From: JAPUDQ01 sp964462335
GTDB lineage: Bacteria; Patescibacteriota; Saccharimonadia; Saccharimonadales; Saccharimonadaceae
Length of the DNA: 15,237 nucleotides
Direction: 5' to 3'
Assembly (NCBI GenBank): GCA_964462335.1
Contig: CAYWYG010000020.1
Location: 1-15,237 of the forward strand
The position numbers and the translations under genes are program-made. This document shows positions 6,709 to 13,105 of this stretch, piece by piece (within the stretch, counting starts at the first letter, position 1; each line of letters opens with the position of its first letter). The notes under the pieces are model-generated. The model was not told the origin of the DNA, did not search any database, and saw only the letters and a program-made list of their open reading frames with translations.

Positions 6709-6731
6709 AAAAAATCGGCTTGATGAACCGA
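6709..6731 (-). promoter_or_regulatory. Possible weak terminator/attenuator in the pyrG leader
   Basis: On the - strand TCGG and CCGA form a 4-bp stem with a 9-base loop, directly followed by TTTTTT. It lies between the predicted start of transcription and the pyrG ribosome binding site. The stem is too short to be convincing alone. It could also terminate read-through from the tRNA-Ser gene. Confidence 0.25.
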
Positions 6732-6804
6732 AATCGATAGGGGCTACGAAACCATGCCGCGTACGTCACCTGCGTTACTGACATGAATTGCTCCATGTAG
6801 ATCA

Positions 6805-6810
6805 ATTATA
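6805..6810 (-). promoter_or_regulatory. Predicted -10 element of pyrG
   Basis: A perfect TATAAT on the - strand lies between tRNA-Ser and pyrG. No recognisable -35 is found at the usual distance. A 5-bp hairpin (ACATG 6781-6785 / CATGT 6794-6798) would sit at the very start of the transcript. Confidence 0.4.
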
Positions 6811-6837
6811 CCGCGTTGCGGCACAGCTTGGCGTTGT

Positions 6838-6861
6838 AAAAATAGCGCTTGGCCACTAAGC
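6838..6861 (-). terminator. Possible weak terminator after tRNA-Ser
   Basis: On the - strand GCTT (6858-6861) pairs with AAGC (6847-6850) around a 7-base loop, and a T5 run follows after GCTA (6838-6842). It is about 15 bases downstream of the tRNA 3' end. The stem is short, so confidence is low. Confidence 0.3.
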
Positions 6862-6874
6862 TCGAGCCTACTTG

Positions 6875-6964
6875 TGGCGGAGAGACAGGGATTCGAACCC
6901 TGGGTGGTATTGCTACCACACACGCGTTCCAGGCGTGCCAATTCAACCACTCTTGCATCTCTCC
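6875..6964 (-). tRNA. tRNA-Ser (anticodon GGA), CCA encoded
   Basis: The - strand folds into a class II tRNA. The acceptor stem is GGAGAGA/TCTCTCC and the anticodon stem CACGC/GCGTG, with loop CTGGAAC giving anticodon GGA (reads UCC and UCU). The long variable arm is GTGGTA-GCAA-TACCAC, diagnostic of Ser/Leu/Tyr-type tRNAs, and the T arm is CAGGG-TTCGAAT-CCCTG. The discriminator G is followed by genomically encoded CCA (6875-6877). A possible -10 TAAAAT lies at 6978-6983 on the - strand, 14 bases upstream. Confidence 0.96.
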
Positions 6965-7113
6965 GTGTGCATCCCCTATTTTACCCTATCTCACCATAGG
7001 ATGCGCGTTCCGGGTGGGCCACTATCACCTGCCTACGTCTCCGCTCTTCCGCTGACGCATCACCAGGCGCTAACCTCCTACCGTCGTAAAAATTGCAATT
7101 TGTTGAAAACCTG

Positions 7114-7142
7114 TTGTGATCAGATATGTCCTGCTGTATAGT
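7114..7142 (+). promoter_or_regulatory. Promoter of the ABC transporter operon
   Basis: TTGTGA (7114-7119) and TATAGT (7137-7142) are separated by 17 bases, a good sigma-70 type match. The leader would be about 30 bases to the ATG at 7178. Confidence 0.6.
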
Positions 7143-7177
7143 GATCTATAGTTAGCAATTCTAAGTATAGGTTGTCC

Positions 7178-7960
7178 ATGCCACGCAAAACTGTCAAAAA
7201 GTCTGGGCCAGTCATCAAACTGGTCAACATCACCAAAGAATACGGCCATGATGACACTCTGCTCATGGCTCTTGATGGCGTCACCCTTACGATTGACAAA
7301 GGTGAGTTTGTCGCGATCATGGGCCCAAGCGGTTGCGGCAAGACGACCCTCCTCAACATCCTCGGCCTCCTAGACTCACCGTCTGACGGCGACTACATCT
7401 TGAGCGACGTACCAGTCGATAGCTTGTCGTCGCGGCGTCGCGCCCACATACGATCACATGAGATCGGTTTCGTCTTCCAGAGTTTTAATCTACTACCCCG
7501 CATGACAATCATCGAGAATGTCGCACTTCCACTCACCTATACCTCTATGCCACGCTATAAGCAGCTCAAAAACGCCAGCCGATTGCTCAAGACATTTGAT
7601 CTAAGTGAGCGTGAATATTACATGCCCGCGCAGCTATCTGGAGGCCAATTGCAGCGTGTCGCGATCGCACGTGCACTCGTCAACAAACCAAGCATCATTC
7701 TCGCTGATGAGCCGACCGGTAACCTCGACAGTCGGGCAAGCGAGATCATTATGGACGAATTGCGCGACATTCACCGTCGCGGCAATACGATCATCATGGT
7801 GACACACAACCCCGACCTCACGACCTACGCGACCCGTATCATCCACATGATTGACGGCCGGATCGCCCGCGATACAAAACATCTTGAACCCGCACGAGAC
7901 CCTCGTACCAAACGACCACTTGGCACAGCAACGCGCCGCACGCAAGAGGCAACGTCATGA
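7178..7960 (+). CDS. ABC transporter ATP-binding protein (MacB/LolD/FtsE-like)
   Basis: A 260-aa ATPase with every ABC motif: Walker A GPSGCGKT (49-56), Q-loop Gln101 in FQSFNLLPR, signature LSGGQ (153-157) followed by LQRVAIARAL, Walker B IILADEP (173-179) with TGNLD, and H-loop His210 in MVTHNPD. The D-T-x-x-M-A-L-D-G-V start and the TGNLD sequence point to the MacB/LolD/FtsE class. The last 28 residues are a basic extension rich in Arg and Thr. Its stop overlaps the permease start by four bases (ATGA), so the two are translationally coupled. The ATG at 7178 is preferred to the in-frame TTG at 7172. With the permease it should drive mechanotransmission-type export of peptides, antimicrobials or lipoproteins; the substrate is unknown. 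Confidence 0.95.
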   Translation: MPRKTVKKSGPVIKLVNITKEYGHDDTLLMALDGVTLTIDKGEFVAIMGPSGCGKTTLLNILGLLDSPSDGDYILSDVPVDSLSSRRRAHIRSHEIGFVFQSFNLLPRMTIIENVALPLTYTSMPRYKQLKNASRLLKTFDLSEREYYMPAQLSGGQLQRVAIARALVNKPSIILADEPTGNLDSRASEIIMDELRDIHRRGNTIIMVTHNPDLTTYATRIIHMIDGRIARDTKHLEPARDPRTKRPLGTATRRTQEATS

Positions 7961-9177
7961 CGCTTGCCAGCCATACCCGAGAGGCGATCGCCAATTTGCG
8001 AAGCACGCGCGTACGGACGGGCCTGACCATACTCGGTATCATCATCGGTGTCTTATCAATTACGCTTGTCTTAGCACTTGGCGAGGGCTCAAAACGCACC
8101 ATCACCACCCAGGTCACCCAGCTAGATGCCGGTATCATCATGACAAAACCAGGCGGTAATGATCAATCATCGGCACTCGCAGCCTATGCGCCGTTTTCTA
8201 CCTTGGCCGCATCGACACTGACAGAGCGTGATGTACAGGCAATCACAAATCTCGATAATATTGCGTCGCTCGCACCGATCATGTTCATCAATGGCACCGT
8301 CACGCACAATGACAAACGGCCAAAAGGCATACCGATCATCGCGACGACGCCCGATTTCCTCGACCTACTCAAGCTCAAAATGGCTTCTGGCCAATTTATC
8401 ACCCCGACGACCAACCGTGATACGGTCGTATTGGGGCATGCGGCCGCGATCAGCCTGATCGGCACCGATCAAGCACGCGGTCAAGAGATCAAGCTCAAAG
8501 GCCGCTCCCACACTGTCATCGGCGTTCTCAAAAACACCCAGGCACCGATCAATGCAATAGGGATCAACGTCGATAAAAGCGTCATCATCAGCCTCGAAGA
8601 CGGCAAGAGTTTCAACCAAGGCATCGCACAAATTAGCGAACTGATCATACGCGCAGACGATCCGGCAACAGTTGCAGCAACCGCTGCCGCTGTCGATGCG
8701 GCAATCATCGCCAACCATGAGGGCGAGCGAGATTTTAGCGTCATCGAAGGAAAAGATGCCGCCGCCGGTATCGACGCATCCTACAGCCTTGTCGTATTCA
8801 TCACGACTGCGGTCGCGGCGGTCGCGCTGATTGTCGGTGGTATCGGTATCATGAACATCATGCTGGTCAGCGTCACAGAGCGCACCAGAGAGATTGGCAT
8901 TCGAAAGGCTCTTGGAGCGAGTAACGGCCACATCCTGACACAATTTCTCATCGAGTCGCTTACCATGACCGTGTCAGGAGGCGTGATCGGACTTATCGCA
9001 GCATATATCATCGCGTTTTTCATCGGTGTAACATTCTCATTTCAACCTGCGCTCACCTGGGAGATAGTCGCTGCGGCGATGAGTTTGGCAGTTGGTGTTG
9101 GCGTCGTGTTTGGGCTCTACCCTGCGATCAAGGCCTCGCGCAAGGATCCAATCGACGCACTCAGACAATACGAATAG
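7957..9177 (+). CDS. MacB/FtsX-type ABC transporter permease
   Basis: A 406-aa membrane protein of the FtsX/MacB type. TM1 is about residues 21-42 (TGLTILGIIIGVLSITLVLA), followed by GEGSKRTI, the usual MacB sequence after TM1. A large extracytoplasmic (MacB_PCD) domain fills about 45-270. Then come TM2 with the coupling motif VSVTERTREIGIRKALGAS, TM3 (SGGVIGLIAAYIIAFFIGV) and TM4 ending in GLYPAIKASRKDPIDALRQYE, the classic family C-terminus. It begins inside the ATPase stop codon (ATGA). No periplasmic adaptor or TolC-like gene is seen, consistent with a single-membrane cell and direct export or signalling. The gene is complete and ends six bases before the assembly gap. Confidence 0.94.
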   Translation: MTLASHTREAIANLRSTRVRTGLTILGIIIGVLSITLVLALGEGSKRTITTQVTQLDAGIIMTKPGGNDQSSALAAYAPFSTLAASTLTERDVQAITNLDNIASLAPIMFINGTVTHNDKRPKGIPIIATTPDFLDLLKLKMASGQFITPTTNRDTVVLGHAAAISLIGTDQARGQEIKLKGRSHTVIGVLKNTQAPINAIGINVDKSVIISLEDGKSFNQGIAQISELIIRADDPATVAATAAAVDAAIIANHEGERDFSVIEGKDAAAGIDASYSLVVFITTAVAAVALIVGGIGIMNIMLVSVTERTREIGIRKALGASNGHILTQFLIESLTMTVSGGVIGLIAAYIIAFFIGVTFSFQPALTWEIVAAAMSLAVGVGVVFGLYPAIKASRKDPIDALRQYE

Positions 9178-9183
9178 TTGCCC

Positions 9184-9283
9184 NNNNNNNNNNNNNNNNN
9201 NNNNNNNNNNNNNNNNNNNNNNNNNNNNNNNNNNNNNNNNNNNNNNNNNNNNNNNNNNNNNNNNNNNNNNNNNNNNNNNNNNN
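9184..9283. other. Assembly gap (100 Ns)
   Basis: Exactly 100 undetermined bases, the usual placeholder for a gap of unknown size. It removes the 3' end of the isomerase gene and anything between that and the permease. Adjacency and orientation across the gap rest on scaffolding only. Confidence 0.99.
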
Positions 9284-10113
9284 TTCTGCACGCGTTCGTG
9301 CTCGAGTGTTGAACGAATCTCCACGACCGCAAAAGGTTTCTCGATAGGGTGTGAGCTCCAGCCGACACATTCATTGTAGTTGAATTCGGGATATTGGTTT
9401 ACCCATGCGGTATTCTTCGCATTTTCATTTATACAGATCTTCCATTTATTCGCAGCAGGGAATAGCTTCGGTCCCGCGTACATGATGATTGTCTTGCCCA
9501 TGAGCTGCAAGGCAAGCTGCTTGGCGTCGTTGTGCTCGGTTGGGATATCTGACATCCAGCCCTTTATTTCACCGCGTAGCCATTCACCGACAGAGGTAAT
9601 CTCCTCTGCATCGGCATGCATTACGTCAAGATCACGAACGATCGAGACAAATGCATTCACAAAGTAAAATGTCGCTATACGTGGCTGTATACCGGCTGGA
9701 ATCTCAAACAGCGGGTATGATTTCTCGCGGGCGATTGCTGCGAGACGTCCGCCAGCAGCCACCACGACAATCTGCGCCCCCTTTTCCTCGGCGTGTCGCA
9801 GGGCCTCGAGGGTCTCCTCGGTATTGCCTGAGTAGCTTGAGGCGATGAAAAGTGTATGTTCACCGACATACGGGGGTATGTCATAATTCCTCACCACTTC
9901 AAACGGTATGTGAAGCTGCGGCCACGACTGCACCAGCACCATCGGCAGAGCCGACTCTCCCATACCCGCCCAGACGATGTTGAAAATCGGTACTTTTGCG
10001 ATAAATTCGGCGGAAAATGTCTGTGCAAAATAGTCACACTGCCCTGCGACGGCATTGAGCGCGCCCTGCGGGTCGCGCTGCGCGATAACCTGTGCGTTGT
10101 CCAATACGTCCAT
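9284..10113 (-). CDS. Bifunctional phosphoglucose/phosphomannose isomerase, SIS family (3' end lost in gap)
   Basis: 276 residues are present; the family is usually about 330-360, so the C-terminus is missing in the gap. The first SIS domain shows WAGMGESALP (48-57) and SSYSGNTEETLEAL (92-105), the sugar-phosphate binding loop. The bact-PGI C-terminal region shows INENAKNTAW (228-237) and YPEFNYNECVGW (241-252). These enzymes interconvert glucose-6-P or mannose-6-P with fructose-6-P. By spacing from Glu230, Tyr246 takes the place of the catalytic His of the canonical NHNE motif (codon 9376-9378), which may affect activity. The start ATG at 10113 was chosen over 10134 because GGAGG lies just upstream of it. 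Divergent from the Pro/Ala-rich gene. Confidence 0.88.
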
Positions 10114-10129
10114 ATTTCCTCCATATGTA

Positions 10130-10158
10130 TTCACATGCGTACCTATCTATGGTACAGT
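10130..10158 (+). promoter_or_regulatory. Possible promoter of the Pro/Ala-rich protein gene
   Basis: TTCACA (10130-10135) and TACAGT (10153-10158) are 17 bases apart. The -35 is one base from consensus and the -10 two. The leader would be about 35 bases with an AAGGGG ribosome binding site. Confidence 0.35.
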
Positions 10159-10198
10159 ATGAATAATCATTTAGCATAACGATTTTAAGGGGTGGGAC

Positions 10199-10720
10199 AT
10201 GGATACAAACGGGCAACCAATGACTGATGATGCAGAGCTTGCAAAAGTCTTAGAGGGCATGCAAGACGCGACTGCTGCCGTTGCTCCATCACCTGCTGAC
10301 GCCAGCGCACCAGCTGGGCTGAGTTTTGAGCCGTCGGTTACCCCTGCTGTCCCTGTTGAGCCTCTACCCGCTGTTGCCCCTCCAGCCAGCACATTACCTC
10401 CTGTCGCTGACCCAATCGCACCAGTCATCCCTACTGTCACAAGCCCCGCGCCTACGAGCGACCCAGGTCTTGAATCAATCAAACGTGATGCTCTCTCGCA
10501 ACTGCGGCCACTTGTCGACAAGCTTGATCTCGAACCAGATGAGAAATTCGACACACTTCTCCTCATCATTCGCTCCACAGACGACAAATCCTTAGTCCAA
10601 TCCGCCTATGATGCCGCGAAAAATATTGCCGACGACGCCAAACGCGCCGAAGCCCTCCTCGACATCGTCAAAGAGATCGACTACTTCAACAACCCCAGCG
10701 CCGGCCAACCACAACTCTGA
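10199..10720 (+). CDS. Hypothetical protein with Pro/Ala-rich linker and acidic helical C-terminal domain
   Basis: A 173-aa protein of unknown function. The start ATG at 10199 follows AAGGGG. Residues 1-25 are acidic and helical; 26-88 are a low-complexity linker rich in Pro, Ala, Val and Thr, probably extended. Residues 90-163 form a compact helical domain with the segments LESIKRDALSQLRPLVDKLD, PDEKFDTLLLIIRSTDD and LVQSAYDAAKNIADDAKRAE followed by ALLDIVKEIDYF. No signal peptide or membrane helix is seen, so it is cytosolic. The shape, with a flexible tether and a small helical module, suggests a scaffold or binding adaptor, but this is inference. From memory, proteins with this kind of C-terminus recur in Saccharibacteria-like genomes; that could not be checked here. 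Confidence 0.82.
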   Translation: MDTNGQPMTDDAELAKVLEGMQDATAAVAPSPADASAPAGLSFEPSVTPAVPVEPLPAVAPPASTLPPVADPIAPVIPTVTSPAPTSDPGLESIKRDALSQLRPLVDKLDLEPDEKFDTLLLIIRSTDDKSLVQSAYDAAKNIADDAKRAEALLDIVKEIDYFNNPSAGQPQL

Positions 10721-10833
10721 TATTCTAAGAAATATGCTCCCATGATTAGTATCGGGTATCCGGTCTATTGAAATTGTTTGAGCCGATCTCTAGGGTTTTG
10801 TGCTTTCAAAAGGACTTCCTCAAGGAGCAACTA

Positions 10834-10862
10834 TTGCATATATGTGTATAATATGCTATAAT
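10834..10862 (+). promoter_or_regulatory. Promoter of the helicase-sigma gene (leaderless)
   Basis: TTGCAT (10834-10839) and a perfect TATAAT (10857-10862) are 17 bases apart. The start of transcription would fall six to seven bases downstream, on the A of the ATG at 10869. No Shine-Dalgarno precedes the start, consistent with a leaderless mRNA. A second TATAAT (10847-10852) has no matching -35. Confidence 0.7.
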
Positions 10863-10868
10863 TAATAT

Positions 10869-13094
10869 ATGTCTGAAGTATACTCCGTTGTGGAGTGCCA
10901 ACCCACTACGGATATTAAGTTGGCTGGCGCCTTACAGGCTGTTCTTCGACGTGTGGGCACAGAAGAAAGAGATTACAGCCTGCAGCTACAACAAGATGAG
11001 GCCATGCGAGCCATCGGTGAGGCGATACTAGATGGGCATCGTTCTGGATATGTCGAGATGGCGACAAGTTCTGGCAAAACAGCTATCGAAGCATTGGTGG
11101 CCGAAGCGGCTGTTCGTGCGGGTCGCCGAGTGCTCGTGCTTGCTCCCACTATTACGATCGCCCAACAATTTCCCGAGAAAGGCCTCGCACGTTTTGCTCA
11201 GTTGCCTGAGTCTACCACCATCCGCTGCCATTTTGGAAATCAATCAGGAAACACTGAGGCTCATATCGTCATGGCGACGTACTCTGGGTTCCTCCAAGAC
11301 TATGGTCGCGAGCATGCAACACTCGGCACGTTCGATGTCATAATTGCTGACGAGTGTCATAGGAGCCTCGGCGAAAAAACCTCGAAAGCACTACGCGATG
11401 CGTTTCCAGGCGCGGTACGAATCGGCTTCTCTGCGACGCCAGACTATGCGACAAATCGTCTGTCTGAAGAGGTCTACGGAGACCAATTGTATGAATTTTC
11501 CCTCGTCTCAGCTATAGAATCCGGGCACACTGCACCCGTCCGTACGCTCGTCTATGAGACAGATGCTCGGCTAAACCTCTCCGACAATCGGCCTGATTTT
11601 ACTGACCGCGAGTTAGCACCGCTGATCGAGAACCCTGGGCGTAATGCCGTAGCGCTGTCGCTTGCCGAAGCATTTGTCAAAGAAGGACGCCAGGGGCTTA
11701 TTGCTTGTATACCAGGTCAAACCAACCTGCATGCTCGCTTGCTCGTCGGGTTGTTGCGGCAGCGCGGTGTGCGAGCAACTGATATCGGCGCACATCTCAC
11801 TCCCGACGAGCAAGCCGAACGCTTGCGGCTGTATCAGGAGGGATATATCGACGTCCTGACATTTACGCGAGCCCTAGAGGAGGGTTGGGATAGTGATCGG
11901 GCAAGCTTCGCCATCAATATGGCGCCGACAACATCACCGGTGCGCACTACTCAGTTGTTGGGGAGAATTCTGCGCAAGAAGCCCGATGGGAGAGAGGGGG
12001 TGTTTGTAGACTTTGTTGATCCAAAGACGGGTGTCGCGAAGGGCCAGTACACCGCCCTCCACGCATTGGGGCTAGAAAAAATTGATTATCGCCGGGTGCT
12101 CGGCATAGCTAAATCATCTGCTCAATTTGATCCCACACTCCAGCTGCTCCAAGTCATTAGCCCTGATCTTCTCAAAAAATTACATGCGTCTCAAGGTAAG
12201 TTGCTGCTCGACATTTCTATAAGCGCATCACCAGTTGACCCATTGTTTCGTGAATGGGAGAAGCGTCTTGCCGACGAAGGCATGCCTGCAGAATTAGACC
12301 CTCATGTCGTCCTGCCTCCGCACATTGCGGCCAAAGCGCTCTCGCTATGCCAAAAATATTGGAGAGAAGAAGGTGTTGCACCTACAGCTCACGAACTGCT
12401 AGACGCACTAGGTATTAAAAGATATCGAGAAAAGATCGGGGAATATTTACTTCGTATCAGCTACGACGAAGCTGTCGACGAACTAACCAATACACCTAAC
12501 ACCGATCTCTCGGAGCAACCAGATGAGCAAGCTATCAGATGCCTCATGCAAGGTGATGTAAGAAAGTTGCTTGATATGTTGTCTGAACGTGAAGCAGGGG
12601 TCATCAGCATGCGATTGGGACTATTTAGCACCAAAGTCAGCACGTATGATGAAATTGGGCAAGTATATGGTGTTACAAGAGAACGTATAAGACAAATCGA
12701 GAAATCTGCCATAATGAAGCTTCGCATTCTCACCCGCCACAAGGGACTGAGAGGTTATGTTGCTGATAGACCCGAGCCTGAAGTCACTCATAATGAGCGG
12801 TATCAAGCAGATACGTCACAGCGATTCATAAACTCATTGCTCAGTCTTGAATATTCTTTGTTGCATGGCGTCAACTATCGTGGTTCGGGAGACTGGAGAC
12901 TGATGCGGCTCATCACTCGCGACACAGTAATCACGTGTATTGAAGGAGTATTTGGTAGCACAAAACTGACCGCCCCCCAAAAGCATCGTATCCTTGAAGC
13001 AATCCACACAACCGCCCATTCTAGCGTAACGATGAACATAGAGTATGGACGATTTTTCCAACACGTTTACGATATGATCAAGGATAGCTTTTAG
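10869..13094 (+). CDS. SF2 DEAD/DEAH-type helicase fused to a sigma-70 region 4-like domain
   Basis: A 741-aa cytosolic protein. Residues 36-190 are the first RecA lobe: motif I ATSSGKT (65-71), motif Ia LAPTITIAQQF, motif II DECH (161-164), motif III SAT (188-190). Residues 255-385 are the second lobe: motif V with ALEEGWDSDRA (335-345) and motif VI QLLGRILRK (362-370). The layout resembles SSL2/XPB- or UvrB-like helicases. Residues about 480-530 resemble sigma region 3 weakly (EEGVAPTAHELLDALGI). Residues 532-620 resemble sigma-70 region 3.2-4: SYDEAVDEL, an acidic linker, LLDMLSEREAGVISMRLGL, then the helix-turn-helix YDEIGQVYGVTRERIRQIE with KSAIMKLR. Region 2, which binds the -10 and the core clamp, is missing. 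Residues 630-741 are unrecognised. It has its own promoter and converges on groEL (11 bases apart). Promoter- or polymerase-directed remodelling is inferred. Confidence 0.9.
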   Translation: MSEVYSVVECQPTTDIKLAGALQAVLRRVGTEERDYSLQLQQDEAMRAIGEAILDGHRSGYVEMATSSGKTAIEALVAEAAVRAGRRVLVLAPTITIAQQFPEKGLARFAQLPESTTIRCHFGNQSGNTEAHIVMATYSGFLQDYGREHATLGTFDVIIADECHRSLGEKTSKALRDAFPGAVRIGFSATPDYATNRLSEEVYGDQLYEFSLVSAIESGHTAPVRTLVYETDARLNLSDNRPDFTDRELAPLIENPGRNAVALSLAEAFVKEGRQGLIACIPGQTNLHARLLVGLLRQRGVRATDIGAHLTPDEQAERLRLYQEGYIDVLTFTRALEEGWDSDRASFAINMAPTTSPVRTTQLLGRILRKKPDGREGVFVDFVDPKTGVAKGQYTALHALGLEKIDYRRVLGIAKSSAQFDPTLQLLQVISPDLLKKLHASQGKLLLDISISASPVDPLFREWEKRLADEGMPAELDPHVVLPPHIAAKALSLCQKYWREEGVAPTAHELLDALGIKRYREKIGEYLLRISYDEAVDELTNTPNTDLSEQPDEQAIRCLMQGDVRKLLDMLSEREAGVISMRLGLFSTKVSTYDEIGQVYGVTRERIRQIEKSAIMKLRILTRHKGLRGYVADRPEPEVTHNERYQADTSQRFINSLLSLEYSLLHGVNYRGSGDWRLMRLITRDTVITCIEGVFGSTKLTAPQKHRILEAIHTTAHSSVTMNIEYGRFFQHVYDMIKDSF

Positions 13095-13105
13095 AACCTA
13101 GGGGG

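Noticed and set aside
9037..9183. Continuation of the isomerase reading frame to the left of the N run
   Set aside because: The translated sequence is antisense to the permease C-terminus and does not resemble the isomerase family; it is an artefact of translating through Ns.
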